Shown here: piece after piece, positions 27,001 to 36,321 of the stretch
Position numbering within the stretch: position 1 is the first letter of the stretch
Layout: every line of letters begins with the position of its first letter
Assembly (NCBI GenBank): GCA_023458555.1
Contig: JAEWYS010000004.1
Coordinates: 1-64,000 of the forward strand
Direction of reading: 5' to 3'
Length of the DNA: 64,000 bases
Source: Bacteroidota bacterium
GTDB taxonomy: Bacteria; Bacteroidota; Bacteroidia; Cytophagales; Cytophagaceae
Notes under the pieces: model-generated
The model's database searches: none
The model's input: only the letters and a program-made list of their open reading frames with translations
What the model was told of the DNA's origin: nothing
Position numbers and translations under genes: made by a program

Positions 27001-27909
27001 ATGACTAAAATTATCATAGCAGGCGGAAGTGGATTTCTGGGAAGCCATCTGACTTCTTTTTTCCTCGACAAGGGAATTACTCCTGTAGTCTTATCCCGGA
27101 AACATTCCGGCAAAGAAAATGGTGTCATCTATACGAAATGGGATGGACAGAATCCTGGCGACTGGGTTAGCGAGCTTGAAAATGCCCGGGCTCTTATAAA
27201 CCTGAGCGGTCGATCCATAAATACAACATTTTCAAACACTCACAAAAAAGAAATACTTGATTCCCGCGTTCAGACCACACAGCTCCTTGGTCGGGGAATC
27301 AGCCAGTGCACAAACCCTCCGGGCATCTGGATTAATGGCAGCGCTGCAGGATATTACGGAGACCGGGGCAATGAAAAGCTCACTGAAAAATCAGAACCCG
27401 GTTCGGGCTTTGTGGCTCATGTATGCAAAGAGTGGGAGAAAACACTGTTTGCATTTTCCCTGCCCCAAACCCGGACAATCGCTATCAGGACCTCGCTCGT
27501 TCTTAATATACAGGAAGGCGTATTGCCTCCGTTAATCCGGTTAAGCAAGCTGGGGCTGGGCGGTAAAGCCGGCAATGGCAGACAATACATGCCCTGGATA
27601 CATCTCAGTGACTGGATCAGGCTTGTTGACTGGATAGTCGATACGCCGGATATCAGAGGACCCGTTATTGCAGCAGCACCGGAAACCGTCACCAACAAAC
27701 AGTTTATGCACAAGCTGCGAAGCGCGTTAAGAACTTCCATGGGAATTCCTCAGCCTGCATTTCTGCTACGAATTGCCGGAAACATCATCGGACCGGATTC
27801 GGAGCTAATCCTCTCCGGACAAAAGACCTATCCGGCTATTGCAATCAGCCATGGATTTAGTTATCAATACCCTACGCTTGACAGCGCATTCTCTGAATTA
27901 TTTGGCTAG
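27001..27909 (+). CDS. TIGR01777-family NAD(P)-dependent epimerase (SDR39U1-like)
   Basis: This 302-residue atypical short-chain reductase has the nucleotide loop GGSGFLGSHL at the N-terminus, the signature NLSGRSI near residue 65, SAAGYYGD with the catalytic Tyr, and the C-terminal DUF1731 block near 250-300. The biochemical substrate of YfcH/SDR39U1 proteins is unknown. It is separated from the next gene by about 100 bases. Confidence 0.9.
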   Translation: MTKIIIAGGSGFLGSHLTSFFLDKGITPVVLSRKHSGKENGVIYTKWDGQNPGDWVSELENARALINLSGRSINTTFSNTHKKEILDSRVQTTQLLGRGISQCTNPPGIWINGSAAGYYGDRGNEKLTEKSEPGSGFVAHVCKEWEKTLFAFSLPQTRTIAIRTSLVLNIQEGVLPPLIRLSKLGLGGKAGNGRQYMPWIHLSDWIRLVDWIVDTPDIRGPVIAAAPETVTNKQFMHKLRSALRTSMGIPQPAFLLRIAGNIIGPDSELILSGQKTYPAIAISHGFSYQYPTLDSAFSELFG

Positions 27910-28008
27910 ACAAACTTTCTATTCAGATTCGGATCCGGGAATTTAAACAAGTGAAATCTGGCATAAGAGCATTGTCTCCGTTATTTTTGTATTTACTTTA
28001 AAGGAAAT

Positions 28009-28584
28009 ATGAAGAAATACATATCATTTTTACTAATAAGCTTCTCACTGCTCAATTTTTCGTGTTCAAAAAAATCGGATTACATAGCTCCGGAAAGTCT
28101 TTCTGACAACGTTATTCTTAACCCTGATTCATATGTAGTAACTTCCAAAGCCGGCGCCGGCGGCTGGAGCAGAAACTACTATGACGGCGGAGAAACTCAG
28201 CTGGAAAGCGAAGGAAATTATACCAATGGCATCCCAGGCGGATACTGGAAATTCTGGTATCCAAACGGTACACTGAAAAAGGAAGGCAATATCTCCAATG
28301 GTATCTTTTCAGGTCATTGGAAATTCTGGTATGAAAACGGTAAATTACAGGCGGAGGGAAACTTCAGCAACGGCATTCCGTCCGGTCAGTGGAAGTCCTG
28401 GTACGAAAATGGCACTCTGCAATCCGATGGTAATTACAGCAACGGACATAAAAACGGCCAGTGGCGATTTTATCACTACAATGGCATAAAAGAATCCGAA
28501 GGCAATTTTACAGGAGATGTCAAACAGGGCTATTGGACATATTACAATACATACGGAACTATGATTGGCAGAATCTATTATTAA
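28009..28584 (+). CDS. MORN/YwqK-repeat lipoprotein
   Basis: This 191-residue lipoprotein has a signal peptide ending in a lipobox (NFSCSKK). From about residue 45 it holds five tandem repeats of 22-23 residues with the pattern GxWKFWYxNGxLxxEGNxxNG, as in YwqK/MORN proteins. These are sometimes annotated as antitoxins, but no toxin gene is adjacent here. The function is unknown. A TATTTTTG box at 27982-27989 fits the phylum -7 element. deoC follows by five bases. Confidence 0.85.
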   Translation: MKKYISFLLISFSLLNFSCSKKSDYIAPESLSDNVILNPDSYVVTSKAGAGGWSRNYYDGGETQLESEGNYTNGIPGGYWKFWYPNGTLKKEGNISNGIFSGHWKFWYENGKLQAEGNFSNGIPSGQWKSWYENGTLQSDGNYSNGHKNGQWRFYHYNGIKESEGNFTGDVKQGYWTYYNTYGTMIGRIYY

Positions 28585-28589
28585 GTCAT

Positions 28590-29246
28590 TTGAACAATCT
28601 TGCATCCTATATCGAACAAACGTATCTGAAACCGGATTTTACCGATCAGACACTGTATACTCTTATTGAACAGGCCGAAAGCCATGGCTTCAGAGGGATC
28701 TGCATTCCCCCTTTCTGGGTGAAAAAAGCCAGACGGGAACTGGGCTCCAAACCAATAGAGCTGGTAACCGTAGCAGGGTTTCCACTCGGATACAACAGGA
28801 CCGAGACCAAACTCGAGGAAACCAGACTCGCCATAAACGACGGTGCAACCGAAATTGATCTTGTCATCAATCTATCCGCTTTCAAAGCCGGTATGACCTG
28901 GCCTAAAACAGAAATCGCCAAAGTATCGGAGCTCGTTCACCAGGCAGCATGCCTCCTGAAAGTAATAATAGAAACAGCTTATCTAAGTCCGGAAGATATT
29001 GAGCTGCTTTGCCGGATATGTGCCGATGCCGGTGCAGATTTTGTAAAAACCTCTACCGGATTTGCTCCGGAAGGAGCCAAAACGGAGCATATTCGCCTGA
29101 TGCGAAAAGTACTTCCGCTGACAATTGGAATAAAAGCATCCGGAGGCATCAAAAATCGCCAGCAGGCAATCGAAATGATTGAAGCCGGAGCTGACAGAAT
29201 CGGTACTTCATCCGGCCCCGAGCTGGTTCAGAAAACTCCTTATTAA
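28590..29246 (+). CDS. deoC: deoxyribose-phosphate aldolase
   Basis: This enzyme cleaves 2-deoxyribose-5-phosphate to acetaldehyde and glyceraldehyde-3-phosphate in nucleoside salvage. The likely start is TTG 28590 (LNNLASYIEQTYLKPD), five bases after the previous stop. That gives 218 residues, the standard DeoC length, whereas the nearest in-frame ATG (28461) lies inside the upstream gene. The Schiff-base lysine region is FVKTSTGFAPEGA and the second active Lys is in IKASGGIK. The ending RIGTSSG is also conserved. Confidence 0.9.
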   Translation: MNNLASYIEQTYLKPDFTDQTLYTLIEQAESHGFRGICIPPFWVKKARRELGSKPIELVTVAGFPLGYNRTETKLEETRLAINDGATEIDLVINLSAFKAGMTWPKTEIAKVSELVHQAACLLKVIIETAYLSPEDIELLCRICADAGADFVKTSTGFAPEGAKTEHIRLMRKVLPLTIGIKASGGIKNRQQAIEMIEAGADRIGTSSGPELVQKTPY

Positions 29247-29271
29247 TACGTAAAATTCACTATTCGACACA

Positions 29272-30438
29272 TTGAAAAAACTGCTGGTTTCACTCCTGTT
29301 GCTCTTCTCTGCCTGTTATAGTACAGCACAGATTCAGTTTTATAAAGGCAGCTGGAAGCAGGTTTTGCAAAAAGCCCGTGAAACCTCCAAACCCGTCTTC
29401 GTTGACTTTTACGCTTCATGGTGCGGCCCTTGCAAATACATGAGCAAAAATATATTTACCGATCCTGAGGTGGCAAAATTTTACAACGAGCATTTCATTT
29501 CCTTTAAAATTGATGCCGAAAAAGAAGAGCAGGAACTAGTCAGCCGCATCGGCCTGAAAGCCTATCCCACACTTATCTTCTTTAACCCGGAAGGCGAAAT
29601 ACTTTTAAACTGGACCGGTATGATGGACAAAGCCGAAATGCTTGACAAGGGACTCATGATTAAAAACTTCGGGGTCAACAAAAAAATACTGGAAACTCAC
29701 CCGGACAGCCTCGAGATCCTTTACGACTATCTGGCGATACTCAAAAACAAAAACTTTTCCAGTGCCAGTCAGACAGCCCGGAACTTCCTGAAAAAAATTG
29801 ATACCGGCAGCCTGGCAGCCCCCGAATACTGGCCGCTTATCAAAGAATTTACGGCGGATTATAAAACCAGAGAATTTCACTATATCATCACTCACCCCGA
29901 TTCATTCATTGCCCGGTACAATGATTTTGGAGAGTATTACAAAACCGGAATAAAATCACTGATGCTGGACGCTATTCAGGAAAGAAACTACAATAAGGTC
30001 AGCTTGCATAAGGAATACCACCGCACCGTATATAAAGCCTTAAAGCTTCAGAAAATGCCGGATGATTATTACTTCACACTTATTGACATGATGTATTACG
30101 ACGGCATTGAAAACGACAGCGCGTTTGTCAGCCTGGCAACCGGGTGGCTGAAAAATTACAATATGGGCAATCCGCAGGCATTAACCGAATACAGCATCAA
30201 AATAGCTGATAAATCTTCAGAAACATCAGAAATTAAAGAATTACTCCTCTTTACTGAAAAAGCAATTCAGTTGCAGAAATCCTTCGAAACGCACTATGCT
30301 CACAGCTATATACTCTTTCATGCAGGCAACAGAGAAGAAGCGCTCCGGCATGCGCAAATTGCCAGAGATTTATGCAAAGATCCCGATGTAATCCCTTATC
30401 TGGAAGCTTATATACACAGCATCAACAGTAAAGACTGA
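29272..30438 (+). CDS. thioredoxin-fold secreted protein
   Basis: This 388-residue protein starts at TTG 29272, opening a clear signal peptide (KLLVSLLLLFSACYSTAQ). The thioredoxin domain (about 30-135) has VDFYASWCGPCKYMSKNIF with the CGPC active site and a cis-proline in AYPTLIFF. The remaining 250 residues are helical and unassigned; similar Bacteroidota proteins are annotated as thioredoxin family. It is likely periplasmic and in the same transcript as deoC (26-base gap). Confidence 0.85.
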   Translation: MKKLLVSLLLLFSACYSTAQIQFYKGSWKQVLQKARETSKPVFVDFYASWCGPCKYMSKNIFTDPEVAKFYNEHFISFKIDAEKEEQELVSRIGLKAYPTLIFFNPEGEILLNWTGMMDKAEMLDKGLMIKNFGVNKKILETHPDSLEILYDYLAILKNKNFSSASQTARNFLKKIDTGSLAAPEYWPLIKEFTADYKTREFHYIITHPDSFIARYNDFGEYYKTGIKSLMLDAIQERNYNKVSLHKEYHRTVYKALKLQKMPDDYYFTLIDMMYYDGIENDSAFVSLATGWLKNYNMGNPQALTEYSIKIADKSSETSEIKELLLFTEKAIQLQKSFETHYAHSYILFHAGNREEALRHAQIARDLCKDPDVIPYLEAYIHSINSKD

Positions 30439-30467
30439 ATATTTTATATCCGGACCGGAACCGTTTT

Positions 30468-32912
30468 TTAATTGACCCGATCCTGAATATCTTCAATGGC
30501 CGATTTTCTTTCCCGTTCAGTTTTTACATCTCCCCCAAACCGGTAGGAAAACGAAAGAGTCACCACTCTGCTGTCAAATCGGATATTACTGGAAATATCA
30601 AGATTTTCATACCTTGCACGATTAACTCGTCTGCGTCCCTGAAAAATATCATTGACCGCCAGCTTTACAGTTCCCTTTTTATGCAGTACCTGTTTCTGAA
30701 TTCCGGCAGATATTACCCAGTAACTATGGTTGACAAATACTCCGTACACAGTCGGAGAATTGTAAAATCCGCTGAGCTCCCCGGAAATCCCTTTTCCAAA
30801 CTTAAAGGTGTTTTGAGTATTGTAATGAGCGCTGATAATCCTGTTATTCAATTCTCCTCCTTTGTGGTCTCCCTTGTACTGATTCCTGAACACATTAATA
30901 AAGCTGTTGTGCATCCACCAGCTTGTAACAGAAAACGTTCCCACCACACTTACTCCGTAATTGATCTGACTCATCAGATTCTGAGGACTCTGATAAGTCA
31001 GGTTCAGGGAATCAATCTGTCCCATCATCCAGTTGATTACATCAGAAGTATAGCTATAGTTAAGAGTCGTGATAATCTTGCTGTCAAAACTATGAGACAA
31101 CTCTAGAGAGTGAGTCAGCTCAGGACGTAAAAACGGATTGCCTTCAAAGTACATATACGGATCCCTAAAAAACCGAAAGGGATTCAGATCATCATAATCA
31201 GGCCGGCCTACCCTGCGGCTGTAGGAGACCTGTAAGCTGTTTGCATTATTGATTTCTCTGGTAAGAAAGAAACTCGGGAACAATTGCAGATAGGAAAGCT
31301 TTACCACAGAGTCTGTTGTTATCTGCCGGCCGATAGTTTCGGTATACTCTCCGCGCAATCCGGCCATAAAAGAAAATTGTCCCATCTTCCTGTTAAGGGA
31401 CAGATAAGCAGCATGAATCGTTTCATCATACTTAAAGTGATTGCTCCAGGAAGCGTCCGGCATCCATTCGTTATCAGCAAGTGTATCATACCGGAGATTA
31501 TTATCAACCATCACGTAGCTGCTTTTCAGCCCGGCTTCCAGCTCGCCCAGCTTTTCTACCGGATGTCTGTAATCAATCTTTCCTACATATACCTGTGTCA
31601 ATGAGGGAACATTCCCCTTTCGGGCAGCCAGATATTCCGCAGGCAGGACAGGGTCCTGAAAATAGCGGGTATCCATCCGCTGTCTTGAGCGGTTCAAATT
31701 GTTTGAAAAATCAAGATCAGCCGACAATTCTCGCCCTTTATCATCTGTTTTGCGGACATAATTCAGATTAAACAGCAAAGAATTCCAGGCGGTCCTGTTA
31801 TTATTGTCCGTCCTGGTATTCATTAGCTCATCCCCGCTGGCATTTTGAAGAGAATTTGTGGTTGTATTGAAATTATAATAGGTGCCAACATTGGCTTTTG
31901 ATACAAACCCGAGTATGTTGCGCTCATTCAGATAGTAATCAATGCCGGCCCGGGCATTATTGGTATATAAAGGTTCATCGGTAGTAGTGTGCATATACGA
32001 AACTCTGTCAGGATCTGATACTACCCTATTGCTTCGGAATCGTCTGGTATAGCTCACATACTCCACCTCTCCTCTGTATCCATGATTGTAGCTGCCAAAA
32101 GCATTAAACTTTCCGGCCTGATAGTTCATAGTAAATCCTGCACCATATCTGGTAGCCCTGCTTCGGGCAATATAGCTGTTCACTCCGCCGTTCAGGCCCT
32201 TTTTGTCGTCCTTCTTCAAAACAATATTAATAATCCCTCCCATTCCTTCCGCATCATAACGCGAAGAAGGATTCGTGATAATTTCAATTTTCTCAACAGA
32301 AGCCGAATTCGTTCCCCTTAGCAGATCCGCCAGCTCATCATCCGAAAGGTACGTCAGCTTTCCATTAAGCATAACAGAAACTCTGCCTTTTCCTTTCAGG
32401 GAAATTTTCCCGTTTTCATCCACCACAATCCCGGGAGACTTTTCCAATAGCTCAAGCGCTGTATTTCCTTCTGCAAGGACACTTTTATCTACATTCACAA
32501 TAAGCTTATCCTGAGTCTGCTCAATCAGGGGCTTACGTCCGGTAATGGTTACCGCTTCCAGAGTTTGTGCATCTTCTTTCAATACAATAGTCCCCAGATC
32601 AATCGAAGAGTTTGCGGCTGACACTTCAAAGGTTTTTCCTTTATGATCTTTTAACCCGAAGTAGCTGATCTGAACATAATATGCGCCCAATGGTATATTT
32701 TCAAAATAAAAGCGTCCCTCTTCATCACATAGCTCCCCTTTTACAAAAGAAGAATCAGCAGACCGGCTTAAACCTACCGTTGCAAAACTAAGCGCCTCCC
32801 CCGCCTCACTTTCGAGCTTACCGGAAACCTTACCACTTGTCTGGGCACTCGCCAGAATACCGGACAATAAAAACAGCACTGCCGCAAAATTACGACACAA
32901 ACCGATGTTCAT
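30468..32912 (-). CDS. TonB-dependent receptor-like outer-membrane beta-barrel protein
   Basis: This 814-residue outer-membrane protein has its start set at 32912 (MNIGLCRNFAAVLFLLSGIL), which opens a signal peptide ending SAQ. After it come a CarboxypepD-regulatory-like domain (SGKVSGKLESEAGEALSF), a plug domain (IEKIEIITNPSSRYDAEGMGG pattern) and a barrel of the OMP_b-brl_3 type ending in FSYRFGGD. No SusD-like partner is adjacent. The gene downstream of its own promoter region is a DUF4198 protein, so metal or small-molecule uptake is possible. Confidence 0.88.
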   Translation of the reverse strand: MNIGLCRNFAAVLFLLSGILASAQTSGKVSGKLESEAGEALSFATVGLSRSADSSFVKGELCDEEGRFYFENIPLGAYYVQISYFGLKDHKGKTFEVSAANSSIDLGTIVLKEDAQTLEAVTITGRKPLIEQTQDKLIVNVDKSVLAEGNTALELLEKSPGIVVDENGKISLKGKGRVSVMLNGKLTYLSDDELADLLRGTNSASVEKIEIITNPSSRYDAEGMGGIINIVLKKDDKKGLNGGVNSYIARSRATRYGAGFTMNYQAGKFNAFGSYNHGYRGEVEYVSYTRRFRSNRVVSDPDRVSYMHTTTDEPLYTNNARAGIDYYLNERNILGFVSKANVGTYYNFNTTTNSLQNASGDELMNTRTDNNNRTAWNSLLFNLNYVRKTDDKGRELSADLDFSNNLNRSRQRMDTRYFQDPVLPAEYLAARKGNVPSLTQVYVGKIDYRHPVEKLGELEAGLKSSYVMVDNNLRYDTLADNEWMPDASWSNHFKYDETIHAAYLSLNRKMGQFSFMAGLRGEYTETIGRQITTDSVVKLSYLQLFPSFFLTREINNANSLQVSYSRRVGRPDYDDLNPFRFFRDPYMYFEGNPFLRPELTHSLELSHSFDSKIITTLNYSYTSDVINWMMGQIDSLNLTYQSPQNLMSQINYGVSVVGTFSVTSWWMHNSFINVFRNQYKGDHKGGELNNRIISAHYNTQNTFKFGKGISGELSGFYNSPTVYGVFVNHSYWVISAGIQKQVLHKKGTVKLAVNDIFQGRRRVNRARYENLDISSNIRFDSRVVTLSFSYRFGGDVKTERERKSAIEDIQDRVN

Positions 32913-33121
32913 AAATTCTGGATTGAGATCAATATAGATTAAGAAAAGAAGCTTTCCGAAACCCGGAATAGTGACACACAAAGCATATACTTGGTATGCT
33001 CTCTGTATACTCCTGTATCCGCAGACCAATCCATACCAGAACAGGTCTGCGACAACAAGAGATATAGAATAATGAAATGAAGAATTTAATCGAACGCAGC
33101 CTTATAAAAAATAAAGACTGC

Positions 33122-33841
33122 TTATTTCTTTACATCGACAGTAATCGTAGCACAACGCCATATTGCCTTATACTCCTTATCGTAATGAGTTCCCAGCTCC
33201 TTCCAGCTCTTGGAAACTTCAATTGCGTAGCTTCCTGGCCATAAAGGAGTAAATTCAGCCTCCCCGTTTCCATCAGTCGAAATATTTTTCGTCCAGCCCG
33301 TAGGAGAAGTCACGCTTATGTATAGTTTGTCTGCCGGCTTCTCCCCACTCACCAGAGTCTTCAGCTTCATGGGACTATTCGCTTTGTTCACGCTCAGCGG
33401 ATCTGCATGTACGACCAGCGTATTGGCATTTATAGCCGGATTATTACCTTTCTGAACATTTCCGACAGTTACCAGCGCACTCGCATTAAACTGGTACATG
33501 GTTGTACCACCAAGATCTTTGGCGCTTTTGCCTGTAAATAAGGTATAAACTCCATCCTGATCCGGAGTAAAGGAAGCAGTAAAACGATCTTCTCCGGCAG
33601 TGGTAGCCAGCTTTGTCTTCTTACCGTCCGGAGCAATCAGCCACAACTCAAATTCTCTGACATCTGAGTACCAGTCCGCCAGCTTTTCCGGATCTTCATC
33701 AGGCTCAGCATACAAAACGGTTACCAGCTGTTCTTGTCCCTTTTTCCCGACAGCATCGGTTTTAATCCAAAGAGCATGCGCCAAAGCGCCTGTAACAGTT
33801 ACAAGCAAAGAAAAAATCAATAAGTAAATCTTTATCAACAT
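33122..33841 (-). CDS. DUF4198 periplasmic protein
   Basis: This 239-residue protein has a signal peptide (IYLLIFSLLVTVTGALA) followed directly by HALWI, a conserved mature N-terminal His in DUF4198 proteins. The body holds two beta-sandwich halves (FELWLIAPDGKKTKL, FTASFTPDQDGVYTLF, and later FTPLWPGSYAIEVS). DUF4198 proteins often neighbour metal-uptake receptors. Here the receptor gene follows by about 200 bases on the same strand, consistent with but not proving a joint role. Confidence 0.85.
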   Translation of the reverse strand: MLIKIYLLIFSLLVTVTGALAHALWIKTDAVGKKGQEQLVTVLYAEPDEDPEKLADWYSDVREFELWLIAPDGKKTKLATTAGEDRFTASFTPDQDGVYTLFTGKSAKDLGGTTMYQFNASALVTVGNVQKGNNPAINANTLVVHADPLSVNKANSPMKLKTLVSGEKPADKLYISVTSPTGWTKNISTDGNGEAEFTPLWPGSYAIEVSKSWKELGTHYDKEYKAIWRCATITVDVKK

Positions 33842-34155
33842 TTTAATTAGAGTTTTTATATTTTATTATTACACTGTCCGGAAGCCCTCTGGCATTGAAA
33901 GCTCCGCACTTCAAAATTATACATATTTAGATTAATTACAAATTAAATAAGATGAAACGTAAAATATTTAAAAAATTAAATAATGCCACACCTCGAAATG
34001 CCTCCATGGAAAGGATAGCCCAAAGCCAAACACTCTGCTCAATGTGCTGTTGCCGGCTAGTTGAGCAGCCTGAAAAAAGACTCCGCGAGCCAAAGGAACG
34101 ATAAAAAATCAGAGGCTGTTTGAAACATAAGGATTGACTAAATGAGATGTAGGGT
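33842..34155. other. intergenic region with one small possible frame
   Basis: The 314 bases between two divergent genes are very AT-rich on the left. The only notable content is the short frame at 33952-34104, listed separately. No terminator or recognised regulatory motif was seen. Confidence 0.4.
33952..34104 (+). CDS. possible 50-residue basic Cys-rich peptide
   Basis: An ATG frame of 50 codons encodes a strongly basic peptide with a TLCSMCCCRL cluster. It lies alone in the intergenic space before the BaeRF gene. The Cys cluster resembles a small zinc ribbon half-site, but there is no second pair. It may be chance; coding evidence is only the open frame and the absence of an overlapping gene. 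Confidence 0.25.
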   Translation: MKRKIFKKLNNATPRNASMERIAQSQTLCSMCCCRLVEQPEKRLREPKER

Positions 34156-35322
34156 ATGGCGAGACTTAAAATAGAAGATATTGAAAAAATTGGAAGTATC
34201 AGAGATCAGCTGTGTATTTCCATTTTTATACCGACTCACAGATTCGGATATCAGGTAAATGACAAAGAGGATCAGCTTGTTTTCAAAAATGAGCTTCAGG
34301 CTGTAAGACATGAATTATCCGCCAAAGGTTATCAGGAACGTGATATAATGCACCTTCTTGACCCGGCTTACCGACTGCTCAATGACTCCACGACATGGCG
34401 GCATATGGAAGAAGGGCTGGCTTTATTCCTGTCTTCTTCGTTCTTCAGCTGGGATACATACCCGATTACCTTTACTGCACAGCATTTTATTACACAAAAC
34501 TTTATCATCAGCCCGCTGGTGCCCCTGCTGACGGACAGAAATTCTTTTTATATACTGAATATAAACCGGGACAGAATTTCATTATACAAAGCAGATGAGT
34601 TTGATATTACCAAAGAAGAGCTGCCGGAAGATCTGATTCCTTCCGATATGGAAGAAATCATGCAGTATTATGAGTTCCAGAAGCACTTCGACGGTAAACC
34701 TATGACATCATTCTATGGCATGGTTTTCACCACTCACGGGCAAAGACAGGAAATCGACAAAAGAGACCGTTATTTACAGGAGTATATAGGAAAAATCTGC
34801 CAGGGACTGGACAATTATCTCAACGAAAACAGATTGCCACTTGTACTCGCCGGCAGTGATCACATTCAGGGATATTTCCGCAAAACAAGTAAATATCCCA
34901 ATATTATATCTGAAGGCATTACAGGCAATTACTCCGATCTGCAACCGGAAGAGCTGCATAAGAAAGCGTGGGAAATTGCTGAAAAGGAAGCGATGAAACC
35001 CCGGAGAAATGATATCAAAAATTATAAAGCATGGGCCGGAACCGGCCGTACAAGCTACGACCTTCAGGATATATATGTATCAGCCCTTGCCGGCAGAATT
35101 GAGAGCATATGCCTCGTCAAAGACATAAATATATGGGCTTCCGTAAAAAAGGACGATCGTCTTGAGCTGCATGAAAATCAGCATGACGGAGACATTCATG
35201 TATTCAATGATATAGTATGGCAGACCCTGTCTAATAAAGGCAATGTTATTCAGGTCGACAGTTACGAAGAGTTACCTGAAAAGGAAGTTCCCGTGCATAT
35301 GACCGCTGTTTACAGATATTAA
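34156..35322 (+). CDS. BaeRF-family (bacterial archaeo-eukaryotic release-factor-like) protein
   Basis: This 388-residue protein belongs to the bacterial relatives of eRF1 domains 1-3 (BaeRF families). It begins KIGSIRDQLCISIFIPTHRFG, characteristic of the group, continues with FILNINRDRISLYKAD-like strands, and ends in an eL30-like fold (LAGRIESICLVKDINIWASV ... DIVWQTLSNKGNVIQV). The NGYQ-like mid-motif for peptide release is not obvious. Such proteins are proposed to act on stalled ribosomes, but direct evidence is thin. It is monocistronic and closed by a terminator. Confidence 0.75.
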   Translation: MARLKIEDIEKIGSIRDQLCISIFIPTHRFGYQVNDKEDQLVFKNELQAVRHELSAKGYQERDIMHLLDPAYRLLNDSTTWRHMEEGLALFLSSSFFSWDTYPITFTAQHFITQNFIISPLVPLLTDRNSFYILNINRDRISLYKADEFDITKEELPEDLIPSDMEEIMQYYEFQKHFDGKPMTSFYGMVFTTHGQRQEIDKRDRYLQEYIGKICQGLDNYLNENRLPLVLAGSDHIQGYFRKTSKYPNIISEGITGNYSDLQPEELHKKAWEIAEKEAMKPRRNDIKNYKAWAGTGRTSYDLQDIYVSALAGRIESICLVKDINIWASVKKDDRLELHENQHDGDIHVFNDIVWQTLSNKGNVIQVDSYEELPEKEVPVHMTAVYRY

Positions 35323-35347
35323 AAAGAGGCTTAAAAAGCCTCTTTTT
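35321..35347. terminator. Rho-independent terminator
   Basis: A perfect 12-base stem (35321-35332 with 35336-35347) has A and T arms on both sides. It starts at the stop codon of the BaeRF gene and could serve both strands. Confidence 0.85.
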
Positions 35348-35403
35348 AATAAACTTTATTAAATATTATCTGATCTCAATACAACTATATCCAATGCAAA
35401 AAA

Positions 35404-35850
35404 TCAGTTAAAATGAACCCGGGAATACGGCAATCTGTCCGCTGACAACGTAACAGGACGATTAACAATAAAATTTTCAGAGTCCTTTATGAAGCCATTC
35501 TCACAGTGAATGAAAAGTTTGAATTTAACACACTTTGCATAGGTTCTGGCTTTTGTTACTGCCTCCTTTTTCGATTCATAAACCGCATAAACCCGTTTCA
35601 CATCCTGCGAAATAATAGCCCAGCCGTCTTTGTGGGGGATCACGTGGATTGTACAATCTGCAATATGCGCATTCGTTCCGGCCGACGCAATTTTAGCCCG
35701 CTCTCTGCTATTGGCTATCGCAATCTGTTCGGCAATAGTACGACTAAGCCCCTCTTCGAGAAGACGGTTTGCTATTTCAATGGCGAGTCTCCTGACCTCC
35801 GGGGTAAGCACACCAAACGAAGCCGGATATTGTATAGGCGAGTATAACAT
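35404..35850 (-). CDS. DUF2188 domain protein
   Basis: This 148-residue cytoplasmic protein has a helical N-terminal half (YPASFGVLTPEVRRLAIEIA, resembling ChaB-like or uncharacterised stress proteins). A DUF2188 domain follows (HVIPHKDGWAIISQDVKRVY, then SKKEAVTKARTYAK). DUF2188 proteins are small beta-beta-alpha proteins of unknown role. It is monocistronic and converges on the BaeRF gene. Confidence 0.75.
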   Translation of the reverse strand: MLYSPIQYPASFGVLTPEVRRLAIEIANRLLEEGLSRTIAEQIAIANSRERAKIASAGTNAHIADCTIHVIPHKDGWAIISQDVKRVYAVYESKKEAVTKARTYAKCVKFKLFIHCENGFIKDSENFIVNRPVTLSADRLPYSRVHFN

Positions 35851-35954
35851 AGACGAAAGAATTAAGAGTGAATTGTTGGAAATTGTCTATGGATAACCGG
35901 AACGGCAATAGCTATGTTTGGAGCAGTACATTAAAAAATAAATACTATTTTTAT

Positions 35955-36089
35955 ATGGCTAAGTACAAAACAAGACTCAATCAACTAAAAATTAACAAAT
36001 TAAATAAAGAAATATTACAAAAAAACAAACATCTTTTACCGAGGGAGCAGCAGTACATTCTAACAGCCGGTCAGAAAATTTTACCATAA
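35955..36089 (+). CDS. possible 44-residue basic peptide
   Basis: ATG 35955 opens a 44-codon frame rich in Lys, Asn and Gln (MAKYKTRLNQLKINKLNKEI). It lies in the 470-base gap between the DUF2188 gene and the sigma factor. It has no recognised domain and low complexity, so it may be spurious. Confidence 0.25.
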   Translation: MAKYKTRLNQLKINKLNKEILQKNKHLLPREQQYILTAGQKILP

Positions 36090-36321
36090 AGCAAAATTGT
36101 CAGGTCACCTTACCAAAGCTGCTGATATTTAGTAGTAAAATCGGCTGTACCTAAAAGTGAGATTTTCCGTATGAATGCATGTGACATGCAAATGTGTTAT
36201 TGTTTTATTTTAATCAAATAAAATTCAATAGTAAAAAACTAATATTCAATAATAAAAGTTTTAACTGTGGAAAACTTTTTATAATCAGGGTTACCTGAAA
36301 AAGAAATTACGTATTTACAAA
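36090..36321. other. AT-rich upstream region of the sigma-factor operon
   Basis: This strongly AT-rich stretch presumably holds the promoter of the ECF sigma gene. Near-repeats of TTCAATARTAAAA occur at about 36224-36236 and 36244-36256, and could be a regulatory pair. No hairpin was seen. Confidence 0.35.

Noticed and set aside
28009..28584. YwqK-type toxin-antitoxin system
   Set aside because: The repeat protein is a lipoprotein and no toxin gene is next to it; the antitoxin label is a database habit.
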